Shown here in pieces: positions 18,095-27,012 of a DNA stretch of 64,000 nucleotides (its first letter is position 1; each line of letters opens with the position of its first letter). The notes under the pieces are model-generated. The model was given only the letters and a program-made list of their open reading frames with translations, did no database searches and was not told where the DNA came from. The position numbers and the translations under genes were made by a program. Source of the DNA: Acinetobacter lanii (GTDB lineage Bacteria > Pseudomonadota > Gammaproteobacteria > Pseudomonadales > Moraxellaceae); contig NZ_CP049916.1 of the NCBI RefSeq assembly GCF_011578285.1, forward strand, positions 1,178,001 through 1,242,000, written 5' to 3'.

Positions 18095-18717
18095 GCTTGA
18101 TTGATTTCAAGCTTAGTAAGTTTGCCATTTTTGAAATGAAATTGAATTGCTGCTGTATAACCCAGTTCAAACTCATCCGGCTTGTTTAAATAGATTTGAT
18201 TTTCTTTTTGATTCAATAATAAAACAGCATTTATTTTATTTTTTGCACTGTTTGGAAAGTCTTGCTTAAAACGAGCAACACTATAGCTAGCATCGACTTT
18301 CTTTTTTCCCACCCAAATTTCATCTTTCGAATGATTAAAATGATTTAAAGTGAGCCAAACATTGCCTTTGGTTGTCCCAAGTTGTTGGAAATTGCTTTTA
18401 TTTTTATAAAACTGATCAGATTGAATACTTGGATTGTCCTCAGAAAATATCTCAAATTTCAAGGTTTTTTGATCGCTTGTTTGCGTTGAAAATTCGTAAT
18501 TGCCACTGCATTCGGAGAATTCTTTTTTGACCTTTTGAACTTTGTTATTTAATAGTGATTCAACTTTTTGAGCAGACAATGCTTGGTTGAGTTCAACACC
18601 ATTCACTTTAACCGAGTTGACATAATCAAAGGGGATTGCTGCATACAGATATGATGCAGTGAAAATAGATAGTGTTGCTACCGTATAAAGGCATTTATTT
18701 ATTATCATTTTTGTCAT
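18082..18717 (-). CDS. Hypothetical exported protein
   Basis: About 211 residues from the ATG at 18717, which gives a plausible signal peptide (MIINKCLYTVATLSIFTASYLYA). A longer frame from 18756 adds residues before the signal and lacks a ribosome-binding site. The mature protein is polar and lysine-rich, with cysteines in FSECSGNY and at the very C-terminus (QAIAC). I recognise no family. It is probably periplasmic. Lower GC and no partner genes suggest a lineage-specific gene. Confidence 0.55.
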   Translation of the reverse strand: MTKMIINKCLYTVATLSIFTASYLYAAIPFDYVNSVKVNGVELNQALSAQKVESLLNNKVQKVKKEFSECSGNYEFSTQTSDQKTLKFEIFSEDNPSIQSDQFYKNKSNFQQLGTTKGNVWLTLNHFNHSKDEIWVGKKKVDASYSVARFKQDFPNSAKNKINAVLLLNQKENQIYLNKPDEFELGYTAAIQFHFKNGKLTKLEINQAIAC

Positions 18718-18770
18718 GGCTAAAATTTTATAGTTATATGGAAAGAGCATTAGCATAATTCTAAATCATA

Positions 18771-18797
18771 AAAAATTAAACCCTCATGAATGAGGGT
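18771..18797 (-). terminator. Terminator after metI
   Basis: ACCCTCA/TGAGGGT hairpin with an A-rich flank at 18771-18780, which becomes the U-tail on the minus strand. Confidence 0.75.
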
Positions 18798-18821
18798 CTA
18801 ATTGAATCACTGTACAATTGA

Positions 18822-19517
18822 TTAACGCATTTTCGCTAAACGTTCACCCACCATTTGTACGATTTGCACCAAGATCAAGAGCACCACAACAGTAAGAATC
18901 ACCACGCTGGTATCAAAGCGTTGGTAACCATAAGAAATCGCTAGGTCACCAATCCCGCCTGCACCTACAGCACCTGCCATTGCAGTCGCACCAATCAGAC
19001 TGATGGTGGCTGTAGTTAAGTTTAAGATCAATGAGCTACGTGCTTCAGGCAAAATAAACTTGAAAATGATTTGTAATGGCGATGCACCCATGGCTTGCGC
19101 AGATTCAACAATACCTTCATTGACTTCAAGCAGTGAGGTTTCAATCAAGCGACCGATATAAGGACCGACGTAAATCGTTAAAGGCACAATTGCAGCCCAA
19201 GTACCGATAGAGGTACCGACAAGGACTTTAGTCAGCGGAATCACTGCAATAAGGAGAATGATGAAGGGGAGTGAACGTAAGGCATTCACAATCGGGTTTA
19301 GTCCGTAGTAAATGGCTTTATTCGGTAAAATCCCTTCAGGGCGGGTCACCAATAGAATGATCGCTTGAATAAAGCCCCAGATACAACCAAACAACATTGA
19401 AAAGAACACCATATGAAAGGTTTCTTGTAAGGCTGTAATGAATTGATCTATGGATAAAGAACTCTTCCAAAACGGTGCAGTCAACTCAGTTAACCATTGA
19501 ACGATCAGTTCTCTCAT
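18822..19517 (-). CDS. metI: D-methionine ABC transporter permease MetI
   Basis: A 231-residue inner-membrane permease with five hydrophobic segments and the MetI EAA-loop sequence SAQAMGASPLQIIFKFILPEA, which docks onto MetN. It forms the membrane channel for methionine uptake. Its start overlaps the metN stop by 4 bp, so the two are translationally coupled. Family length and sequence (GAVGAGGIGDLAISYGYQRF near the C-terminus) are typical. Confidence 0.95.
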   Translation of the reverse strand: MRELIVQWLTELTAPFWKSSLSIDQFITALQETFHMVFFSMLFGCIWGFIQAIILLVTRPEGILPNKAIYYGLNPIVNALRSLPFIILLIAVIPLTKVLVGTSIGTWAAIVPLTIYVGPYIGRLIETSLLEVNEGIVESAQAMGASPLQIIFKFILPEARSSLILNLTTATISLIGATAMAGAVGAGGIGDLAISYGYQRFDTSVVILTVVVLLILVQIVQMVGERLAKMR

Positions 19518-20539
19518 GCTTGTACTCCTGATTGTTCAACTTCAACACCTTGTTGTTTCAAGAATGCAACTGCTTGTGCAATTTCAGCAGAGTCGCCTAA
19601 CAATTGAATAAACATTTGTCCAATGACACTACCATTGATTTCAGTCATATTGGCAAACAAAATATTTAAACTAATATCAAATTGTTTAATCACGGCTTGA
19701 ATCACTGTTTCTTGTGCTGAACTGCCCAAGAATTTTAAACAATAAATACTGTTGTGATTTTGATTTTCCAAATTTTTTAAAATATTGATCGGAAGCTGTT
19801 GTTGCAGAACCGTTTGAATAAAGGTCTTGGTGGTTGAATGTTGTGGTTGACTGAAAATTTCTAAAGTCGAACCTGTTTCAATCACTTTGCCTTGTTCCAT
19901 CACCGCAACATAGTCACAAACGGTTTCAATCACATCCATTTCATGAGTGACCATGACAATGGTGATGCCTTGCTCTTTATTGATCTTTTTCAATAAAGCC
20001 AACACAGATTGCGTGGTTTGAGGGTCAAGCGCAGACGTGGCTTCATCGCAGAGCAGAACCTTAGGATGATTTGCCAATGCACGGGCAATACCGACACGTT
20101 GCTTTTGACCGCCCGAAAGTTCATCTGGGAAAGCATCTTTTTTATGCTTGAGGTCGATGAATTCAAGCAACTCATTTAAGCGTTTTTCACGCTCAGCTTT
20201 GCTCCAACCGAGCAGCTTCATCGGCATTTCAATATTTGCAGCGACAGTTTTGGTCTGCAAAAGGTTGAAGTGCTGGAAGATCATGCCAATATTGGCACGC
20301 TCTTGACGAAGAGAACGTGCATCAAGTGCAGTAAAATCTGTCCCATTCATTATGACCTGACCTTCATTGGGTCTTTCCAATAAATTAATCAGACGGATCA
20401 GGGTACTTTTACCTGCACCACTATAGCCAATAATGCCAAAGATACTGCCTTCAGGAATCGTTAAATTAATCTGATCCAAAGCACGTAAGGTTTGACCTTT
20501 CAGCTGATAGTGTTTTGAAATATTTTTAAATTCAATCAT
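19514..20539 (-). CDS. metN: Methionine ABC transporter ATP-binding protein MetN
   Basis: A 341-residue ATPase of the methionine importer. Walker A is GYSGAGKST, the ABC signature is LSGGQKQR, Walker B is VLLCDEATSALD, and the switch histidine is in VTHEMDV. Residues about 265-341 form the C-terminal NIL domain, an ACT-like module through which intracellular methionine inhibits transport. The gene order is metQ, metQ, metN, metI in the direction of transcription. Confidence 0.96.
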   Translation of the reverse strand: MIEFKNISKHYQLKGQTLRALDQINLTIPEGSIFGIIGYSGAGKSTLIRLINLLERPNEGQVIMNGTDFTALDARSLRQERANIGMIFQHFNLLQTKTVAANIEMPMKLLGWSKAEREKRLNELLEFIDLKHKKDAFPDELSGGQKQRVGIARALANHPKVLLCDEATSALDPQTTQSVLALLKKINKEQGITIVMVTHEMDVIETVCDYVAVMEQGKVIETGSTLEIFSQPQHSTTKTFIQTVLQQQLPINILKNLENQNHNSIYCLKFLGSSAQETVIQAVIKQFDISLNILFANMTEINGSVIGQMFIQLLGDSAEIAQAVAFLKQQGVEVEQSGVQA

Positions 20540-20565
20540 ATCGTCAAGAACTACTTAGAAAAGAA

Positions 20566-20590
20566 AACAGGCAAAGATTGTTTGCCTGTT
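20566..20590 (-). terminator. Hairpin between metQ and metN
   Basis: A 10-bp perfect stem, AACAGGCAAA/TTTGCCTGTT, lies between the metQ stop and the metN start. Without a strong U-tail it is more likely an attenuating or mRNA-stabilising hairpin that makes MetQ more abundant than MetNI. Confidence 0.6.
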
Positions 20591-20609
20591 ATTTGCATGA
20601 AGTATATTA

Positions 20610-21482
20610 CTATTTCGCATCAGTAAGATAGTGAATTGGTTTGTTCACGTCGACTTTGGTGCCCCCAAAGTGTTCCAGAACGTATTTTGCGACAGCGTCA
20701 GAATGATATAGCTTACCGACTTTTTTCAGTACAGCATCGTCTTTACGTGATTGAGCAACCGCAAGCACATTGACGTTTAAGCGTGTGCTTTGGTCAATCG
20801 GTTCATAAAAAATAGAATCTTTGAGTACGTTTAGCCCCCCTTCAAGTGCAAGGGTATTACCTAAGACGATGGCATCCACTTCATCGATGATACGAACTGC
20901 AGTTGCCATTTGAATGGGCTTGATCACCACATTTTTTTCATTTTCAGTCATGTCATTGGGTGTACCTGTGGCAGGATTAAAATCGACTTTAAGTTTCAGC
21001 ACACCTGCAGATTGTAAGAGTAACAATGCCCGTGCTTCATTGGCCGCATCATTGGGAATGGCAATGGTTGCACCTTCAGCAAAGTCTTCTACTTTTTTAA
21101 CTTTCGTTGAGTAAATCCCCATTGGCTCTAAGTAGGTGGTCGAGATCGGCGCTATTTTGGCTTTGTTGCTTTCATTGAATGCTACAAGGTATGAATAGGA
21201 TTGAAATGCATTGATATCGATTTCTTGATTGGCAACCGCACTATTCATAGACACATAGTCAGTGAAGTTTTTGACATCAAGCTTAATGCCTGCTTGCTTG
21301 GTCTCAGGCAGACTTGCAATATAGCGCCAGATCTCTGCATCTGAACCTGTTGATGCCATGGTCACGGTTTGAAGTTCAGTTGAATCTTTTATTGCGGCTT
21401 TATCAGCAGTTGATGGGTTGGGTTCAGAACAGCCTGTGAGTCCTATGGCAAAGCCTAATACTAGACCAAGAATTTTTTTCAT
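20610..21482 (-). CDS. metQ: Methionine-binding lipoprotein MetQ, copy 1
   Basis: A 290-residue substrate-binding lipoprotein of the NlpA/MetQ family. The type II signal peptide ends at GLTGC. The body includes TMASTGSDAEIWRYIA, the conserved YLEPMGIYS and the AIPNDAANEARALLLLQ segment. The ATG at 21482 is preferred over 21500 because GGGGAAAG lies upstream of it and because it gives the same length as copy 2. It delivers methionine to MetNI and is the copy nearest to the permease genes. Confidence 0.93.
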   Translation of the reverse strand: MKKILGLVLGFAIGLTGCSEPNPSTADKAAIKDSTELQTVTMASTGSDAEIWRYIASLPETKQAGIKLDVKNFTDYVSMNSAVANQEIDINAFQSYSYLVAFNESNKAKIAPISTTYLEPMGIYSTKVKKVEDFAEGATIAIPNDAANEARALLLLQSAGVLKLKVDFNPATGTPNDMTENEKNVVIKPIQMATAVRIIDEVDAIVLGNTLALEGGLNVLKDSIFYEPIDQSTRLNVNVLAVAQSRKDDAVLKKVGKLYHSDAVAKYVLEHFGGTKVDVNKPIHYLTDAK

Positions 21483-21999
21483 GCTTTTTTCTTTCCCCAT
21501 AATTGAAATTCACACGATGTTTTGGATTTATTTTAAGGTGCTATTGATGTGAATTTGAATCTACACACTCCCTTAGAATAAAGCATAAAGTGAAGCAAAA
21601 ATAGCCATAAAACTGCGTCAGCCCATTCTCTACATTTGAAATTAAAGCATTGATCATACTAAAGTTCAAAGTATTCCAATTTAAATATAGTGCTAAAATT
21701 TGCAGATATATTAACAACGTTTCATTATCCGATATAGTGGAGAAGCTCAGCTTAAAAATTTGGTTCAATGCATAAGTAAAATCACATTTTTTGAATTTTT
21801 GTTAGAATTACAGAGGATTAATTAAAACTTAAATCTTTTCTAAGGAATTGTTTTTAAAAACAAGGCTTTAGAATATTTTACGTGATTAAAATATCTAAAA
21901 TGAATAAAGATTGAAGAAACAACATTATTTAAAGCAATTTGCCAATAAAAAAGCCCACACATGGCGGGCTTTTATAAGCATTTGAAATGAAGTTTTAGC
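21483..21999. other. Intergenic region between the two metQ genes
   Basis: About 500 bp, very AT-rich. A 75-codon minus-strand frame at 21541-21768 is poorly protein-like and has no ribosome-binding site, so it is not called. The terminator of the upstream metQ copy is at the left end of that copy. Confidence 0.5.
21947..21973 (-). terminator. Terminator after metQ copy 2
   Basis: AAAAGCCC/GGGCTTTT stem with A- and T-runs on either side. Confidence 0.85.
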
Positions 22000-22872
22000 T
22001 TATTTCAAATTGGCAAATTCACTTACAGGTTTGTTCACTTGAACTTTAGTGCCGGCAAATTTCTCAGTCACAAATTTTTGCACTTGAGGTAAGTGATAAA
22101 GCTCACCTAATTTTGCATAGGTTGGATCATCTTTATTGGCTTTAGATACACCCAATAAATTCACATATAACTGCGTAGTTTGGTCAATCGGCTCACGGAA
22201 GACTGAATCTTTCAGTACGTTTAAGCCACCTTCAAGCGCTAATGTATTCCCTAAGACAATCGCATCGACATCGTTTTTAACACGAACAGCTGTGGTCATT
22301 TGAATCGGTTTAAGTTTCAAAGCTTTCGGGTTTTCAAGCACATCATTTACTGTGCCTTTGGCACGGTCAAAATCAGGTTTTAATTTGATTAGACCAGCAG
22401 ACTGTAATAATGACAGGGCACGTGCTTCATTTGCCGTATCATTTGGAATTGCAATGGTTGCACCTTGTGGAAATGCATCAACAGTTTTGATGTTGTTGGT
22501 ATAGATTCCCATTGGTTCAAGGTAAGTGGTCGCCAAAGGATAGACCTGTGCATCTGGGTTTGAAGCGTTGTATGCAGCAAGATAGTTAAAAGATTGGAAT
22601 GCATTCACATCCATTTCACCACTTGCCACAGAAGTATTTAACACAACATAGTCAGTCAAATTTTTAACTTCAAGCTTAATGCCTGCTTGCTTGGTTTCAG
22701 GCAAGCTTGCAATGTAGTTCCAAACATCGGTATCTGAACCGGTTGAAGCAACCTTAATGGTTTTTACCGCTTCAGTTTTTGTATCCGTTTCAGCAGTTGT
22801 TGGTGCTTCTTGTTTTGAACAACCCGTGATCCCGACTGTTAAACCTAAAATCAAACCAAAGATTTTCTTCAT
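22000..22872 (-). CDS. metQ: Methionine-binding lipoprotein MetQ, copy 2
   Basis: A 290-residue paralogue of the neighbouring MetQ with lipobox GITGC, the same YLEPMGIYT and AIPNDTANEARALSLLQ segments, and roughly two-thirds identity by eye over the full length. It has its own terminator and presumably its own promoter, so it can be expressed apart from metN-metI. The differences may broaden the ligand range (D-methionine, methionine derivatives) while using the same permease. That is inference. Confidence 0.92.
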   Translation of the reverse strand: MKKIFGLILGLTVGITGCSKQEAPTTAETDTKTEAVKTIKVASTGSDTDVWNYIASLPETKQAGIKLEVKNLTDYVVLNTSVASGEMDVNAFQSFNYLAAYNASNPDAQVYPLATTYLEPMGIYTNNIKTVDAFPQGATIAIPNDTANEARALSLLQSAGLIKLKPDFDRAKGTVNDVLENPKALKLKPIQMTTAVRVKNDVDAIVLGNTLALEGGLNVLKDSVFREPIDQTTQLYVNLLGVSKANKDDPTYAKLGELYHLPQVQKFVTEKFAGTKVQVNKPVSEFANLK

Positions 22873-23264
22873 GATATGTCCTTAGTAAAATGAAATTTTT
22901 CAAATTACATCTAATGTGTCTTGAGTCATTGAAATTTTAAAACTTAACCAATGGCTCAATTTAATTGATCTCTATATTTTTTAGTTATCTCGATGGATAA
23001 CAATATGCATCCATCATAGCAAGATTTTTTTATTCAATACATTGAACTAAAAGATATCTCTTAGTAAAAAATGTGATAAAGAATTTAACTTAATAATATT
23101 TCATTGTTATAACTTTCAATCATTTATTTTTACTAGAGCGTTTATTAGAGTTTTTTGTGTCCTCTATAGAACCTTATAAAATTTTTAGCTATGAGTAGTC
23201 GTAAAAAAGATATAGAGCAATTCAAAATAGAATGCAGGGCGCAAAGGAGAGCATCAAAATTTAT
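22873..23264. other. Intergenic region without recognisable gene
   Basis: AT-rich, about 390 bp, no convincing reading frame or hairpin. It should contain the promoter of metQ copy 2. Confidence 0.5.
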
Positions 23265-24329
23265 CTAAGGTTTTGAGTGCTGTGTTCGATATTGACTCGG
23301 TGTAAGGCTAAACCATCGTTTAAAAGCACGGCGGAAATTGGAAGCATCATAATAATTGAGTAAGCTCGCAATAACTTCAATCGAAAGTTCAGTGTGCTTT
23401 AAGTAATAGAGGCTTTGTTGACTTAACACCGACTCCCTGATCTGTCTAAAATCTGTGCCTTCTTGCTCAAGATAACGTGCTAGCGTTCTTTTACTAACAA
23501 ATAATGACTGTGCAACTTGTTCTTCACTGATGAAATGGTGCAGATTAGAAATCAGAATTCTTTGTACCTTAGATTGGAAGCTGGCTTCAGGAAGCTGTAT
23601 TTGGTTTAACAAATATTCGCACTGCTGTTTGGCAATCAGGTAAATTTCAGGATTGGCCGCACTATTGGGGATGTCACACAGTTGCAGTGGGATCTGAATA
23701 CCTGCAATCTTATGGTCGAATGAATATTCAGCATCAAAGTAATCTGCATATAACGCGGAATAGCGTGGTTCAGGAAAATTAAAATTGATTTTGGCTGGGT
23801 TTAATGTCTGACCAATCATAAATTCTGCACATTCGCAGAATACCACCATACATGCCTCAAGCAGTACGCGACGCATCTCTTGCGATAAATCGATATTAAA
23901 GACGATGGAGCAGTGAATAAATTCATGGGTTTTTTGTAGTTCTACATGGGCGAAATTCATCCGAGTCGGTAAGAAGTGCTGTATCGCTTCGAGTGCAGTC
24001 ATGAGGTTGGGAGAGCTATGGAGTAGGAATCCCATTGATCCATGTGTCGTAGGTTTTAAACGTGCACCCAGTCTCAAACCAAAATCTTCACGATGATTTA
24101 GATGCAAAGCGTGATTAAAAATCGTTAAAAAGTCCTGAGTCGAGATTCGTTGATCTTCTTGTTGTAAGACTTCGATATTCAAGCCGGTAAATTGAAACAG
24201 TTGAGGAAGCTCTTTGAGAGATAAGCCAAGTTCCTGTGCCATTATTCTAATATAGCTTGCAGGAATCGCAGGATCAGACAGGGAATTCGTCTGATTTGGA
24301 GGGACATGATCTACATAAGGCTCAAGCAT
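23265..24329 (-). CDS. AraC-family transcriptional regulator
   Basis: A 354-residue regulator. An N-terminal arabinose-binding-like domain of the AraC/OruR type (HGSMGFLLHSSPNLMTALEA) occupies about residues 25-215. A C-terminal double helix-turn-helix spans about residues 255-350, with VAQSLFVSKRTLARYLEQEG as the first reading unit and IASLLNYYDASNFRRAFKRW as the second. It is divergent from the P450 gene, and the intervening region carries two phased direct repeats. It is therefore very probably the activator of the P450, responding to an alkane-type or fatty-acid-type ligand (inference). Confidence 0.88.
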   Translation of the reverse strand: MLEPYVDHVPPNQTNSLSDPAIPASYIRIMAQELGLSLKELPQLFQFTGLNIEVLQQEDQRISTQDFLTIFNHALHLNHREDFGLRLGARLKPTTHGSMGFLLHSSPNLMTALEAIQHFLPTRMNFAHVELQKTHEFIHCSIVFNIDLSQEMRRVLLEACMVVFCECAEFMIGQTLNPAKINFNFPEPRYSALYADYFDAEYSFDHKIAGIQIPLQLCDIPNSAANPEIYLIAKQQCEYLLNQIQLPEASFQSKVQRILISNLHHFISEEQVAQSLFVSKRTLARYLEQEGTDFRQIRESVLSQQSLYYLKHTELSIEVIASLLNYYDASNFRRAFKRWFSLTPSQYRTQHSKP

Positions 24330-24387
24330 AACGGTGTATTCATTTGTTTATTTTTTCAGTTTTAACTGAATTTTTTAAAATTGAAAA

Positions 24388-24422
24388 TGTCAAAAAATGA
24401 CTTGTTGTTGTCAAAAAATGAC
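24388..24422 (+). promoter_or_regulatory. Tandem operator for the AraC-type regulator
   Basis: The 14-bp sequence TGTCAAAAAATGAC occurs twice, at 24388-24401 and 24409-24422, exactly 21 bp (two helical turns) apart in the same orientation. This is the geometry of AraC-family sites. The downstream copy would abut a -35 region, with a TACAGT-like -10 around 24447. Confidence 0.75.
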
Positions 24423-24528
24423 CTGCACGAATCATCTAATCAGGCATACAGTGTACAGAGCAAAGGATGTGATCAATGAAAAGAACAACTCACCTGAAAA
24501 CAATACGCATAAGCAAGGAATCAATAAA

Positions 24529-25944
24529 ATGAACAGTGTGGTTAAAAAAATAAAAACTGCCCGTGTAAATCTGGTCAATTTTACGACCCGTTATATTCCT
24601 TTGGAAAATCACATTACAGTGGCGCATGTTTATCATAGTCTTAAAGACCGATATTTTGAGAGCCGTGATTTTAAAGCCTTTATAGATGAACAGCTTCCAG
24701 ATCCTAAACATTGTGATTTACAGCAGATTGATTTAAGCAATCCGTTTTTGTATCGAAATGGATTGTGGAAAGATGTATTTCAACGACTTCGGAAAGAAGC
24801 GCCTGTGCATTATCAGCCTAACAGTCCTTTTGGTGCATTTTGGTCAGTGACGCGTTATGAGGATGTGATGTTTGTCGATAAGCATCATCAGTTGTTTTCT
24901 TCAGAGCCAGTCATTTTATTAGGTGAGCCGCCGCAAGGTTTAGAACTCGAAATGTTTATCGCGATGGATCCGCCTAAACATGATGTTCAACGTAAGGCGG
25001 TACAAGGTGTTTTTGTCCCTAAAAACCTGCAAGAAATGGAAAGTCTGATTCGAACCCGAACCATAGATGTCTTAGATCATTTACCTGTGAATCAAGCTTT
25101 TGATTTTGTTGATCGGGTGTCGATTGAACTGACTTCGAGAATGCTTGCAACTTTACTGGATTTTCCTTATGAACAGCGCAGAAAATTGGTGTATTGGTCG
25201 GATCTTGCATCTTCGACTCCAGGAACTACAGGAGGAGCAATGACCCTACAAGAAACCTTTACTGGGCTGAAAGAGATGGTTAAGGCAATGTCGGCACTTT
25301 GGCATGATAAAGCAGCTAAAATTAAAGCAGGGGAAACCCCGACCTTTGATTTGATGAGTATGTTGATTCGAAGTGAAGCGACCCAAGATTTAATTCATCG
25401 TCCATTAGAGTTTATTGGAAACTTAGCACTGCTGATGGTTGCGGGAAATGATACGACGCGTAACTCGATGAGTGGAGGCGTATACGCCATGCACCTTTAT
25501 CCTCAACAGTTTGAAAAATTGAAGCAAGATCAGCTATTGTTGCCTAACGCGATCAGTGAGATCATTCGTTGGCAAACACCTTTAGCCTATATGCGCCGTG
25601 TGGCAACGCAAGATGTGATGCTAAATGGTCAATATATTCGTAAGGGCGATAAAGTGGTGATGTGGTATGCCTCTGCAAACCGAGATGAATCCGTTTTTGA
25701 GCGTGCGGATGACTTTATCATTGACCGTGATAATGTGAAAAAGCATCTGTCTTTTGGTTTTGGGATTCATCGTTGTATGGGCAGTCGCTTGGCCGAAATG
25801 CAACTGACCATTTTATGGGAAGAGTTGTTGAAGCGTTTTGATCGTATTGAAGTATTAGAACCGCCTGAGTTGGTACAATCTAATTTTGTACGGGGTTACT
25901 CAAAAATGATGGTCAAGCTCCATCCGCATGTACAACCCTCATAA
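24529..25944 (+). CDS. Cytochrome P450, CYP153-like (medium-chain alkane/fatty acid hydroxylase)
   Basis: A 471-residue soluble bacterial P450. The oxygen-activation motif AGNDTT is near residue 305, the ExxR motif EIIR begins at 344, and the haem loop FGFGIHRCMG has the thiolate cysteine at 416. The sequence around these motifs (MVAGNDTTRNSMSGG, HRCMGSRLAEMQLTILWEE, the C-terminal SNFVRGYS) is characteristic of CYP153 terminal alkane hydroxylases. The ATG at 24529 has AAGGAA 9 bp upstream; the longer frame from 24397 would start inside the operator. The usual ferredoxin and ferredoxin reductase genes are not adjacent. Confidence 0.88.
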   Translation: MNSVVKKIKTARVNLVNFTTRYIPLENHITVAHVYHSLKDRYFESRDFKAFIDEQLPDPKHCDLQQIDLSNPFLYRNGLWKDVFQRLRKEAPVHYQPNSPFGAFWSVTRYEDVMFVDKHHQLFSSEPVILLGEPPQGLELEMFIAMDPPKHDVQRKAVQGVFVPKNLQEMESLIRTRTIDVLDHLPVNQAFDFVDRVSIELTSRMLATLLDFPYEQRRKLVYWSDLASSTPGTTGGAMTLQETFTGLKEMVKAMSALWHDKAAKIKAGETPTFDLMSMLIRSEATQDLIHRPLEFIGNLALLMVAGNDTTRNSMSGGVYAMHLYPQQFEKLKQDQLLLPNAISEIIRWQTPLAYMRRVATQDVMLNGQYIRKGDKVVMWYASANRDESVFERADDFIIDRDNVKKHLSFGFGIHRCMGSRLAEMQLTILWEELLKRFDRIEVLEPPELVQSNFVRGYSKMMVKLHPHVQPS

Positions 25945-26006
25945 ATTGCAGAATATAGGATTAAAGGTGCCACATGGAGAGTGCCTCATTCAATATGTGG
26001 CTCAGA

Positions 26007-26564
26007 TTAACAGAAAGGAATTGAGAGATAATCTGATCTAAACTTTTCATACAATACATGTGGACAGAGTTCATGCTCTTTTGGAATCAAAGGGTGATCG
26101 AACGCTCTGACTTTTTCTAAGTCAATTTGTTGCATGACCCTTTGTGAGGGAAGGTTGGCTGTAGCAGTAAATGAAATCACTTTTTCTAAGCGTAGAGTTC
26201 TAAACGCATATTTTAAAACAGCTTTAGCACCCTCGGTGGCATAGCCTTGATGCCAGTACTGTGGCAGTAAGCGCCAACCGATTTCAGGTGCATCTGCCAT
26301 ATCGAATTCAGGCGGATGCACATGTAGACCGATAAATCCTATAAATTCACCTGTAGCTTTGAGCTCAACCGCAAATAATCCCCAGCCACGTGTTTCAATG
26401 GCATCACGTAGGCGATTCATAAATGCTATGGCTTCCTCAGTATTCAGTTTTTTATAGAAGTAACGCATCACGTCATCATCTGCACACATTTGGATAAATG
26501 GGGCAGTGTCGGAGTCTTGCCATTGGCGGAGGATTAGGCGAGGGGTTTGGATATAGGTAGTCAT
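26007..26564 (-). CDS. GNAT-family N-acetyltransferase (RimJ/RimL type)
   Basis: A 185-residue GCN5-related acetyltransferase of the Acetyltransf_3 group. It starts TPRLILRQWQDSD, has the core beta-strand GFIGLHV, and carries the acetyl-CoA pyrophosphate-binding segment RLLPQYWHQGYATEGAKAVLKYAF. Relatives acetylate ribosomal-protein N-termini or small molecules; the substrate here is unknown. A decayed second copy lies just upstream of its start on the same strand. Confidence 0.85.
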   Translation of the reverse strand: MTTYIQTPRLILRQWQDSDTAPFIQMCADDDVMRYFYKKLNTEEAIAFMNRLRDAIETRGWGLFAVELKATGEFIGFIGLHVHPPEFDMADAPEIGWRLLPQYWHQGYATEGAKAVLKYAFRTLRLEKVISFTATANLPSQRVMQQIDLEKVRAFDHPLIPKEHELCPHVLYEKFRSDYLSIPFC

Positions 26565-26659
26565 GTCGAAAGGATTGTTGATAGATGTTTTAAAGCATCA
26601 TAGATATATTTACTAAAAAAAGAACGATGATTTCGGTGATTCCGCAAGGGGATGAGCGG

Positions 26660-26703
26660 GGATACACCTCTCCCTGACCCTTTCCTGAGAGGGGAGGGTA
26701 ATT
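26660..26703. repeat. Small imperfect palindrome
   Basis: CCTCTCCCT and GAGAGGGGAGGG flank a short loop. It looks like a dispersed intergenic hairpin element, lying between the intact GNAT gene and the GNAT remnant. Confidence 0.4.
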
Positions 26704-26779
26704 TGGAAGTTAGAATTTTAGAGGTATATTTGAATCGATAAAATTAATAAATTCGTCTGTGGATTTCATTTCAGTTTAA

Positions 26780-26880
26780 ACGCCAACCTCGTGTTTCAAT
26801 CGCATCGCATTATCGTCTACAAATATTTGGAGAAATGGGACAGTATGAGGGGCTTGCTATTGGTACGGGATCAGAAGAAG
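26780..26880 (-). pseudogene. Remnant of a second GNAT acetyltransferase gene
   Basis: On the plus strand, CTCGTGTTTCAATCGCATCG matches the segment at about 26388 of the intact GNAT gene. After a deletion of roughly 60 bp, the stretch from about 26805 (TACAAATATTTGGAGAAATG and onward) matches 26480-26545. The reading frame is broken and the N-terminal and C-terminal parts are missing, so it is a non-functional fragment of a duplicated paralogue. Confidence 0.65.
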
Positions 26881-27012
26881 AGTTTAAATAAGTAGCATAA
26901 AACAGTATATTTTCTTTATTTGATTCGTATATGTATAATTACAAAAATATAAGCGTCGTCGCATGTAGTAAATAATTTTTGAATATCATAGGTTTAGAAC
27001 ACGGTATAACAA

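Noticed and set aside
21541..21768. 75-codon minus-strand frame between the metQ genes
   Set aside because: AT-rich, no ribosome-binding site and no protein-like pattern.
24397..24528. Cysteine-rich N-terminal extension of the P450
   Set aside because: It would begin inside the tandem operator; the ATG at 24529 has a proper ribosome-binding site.
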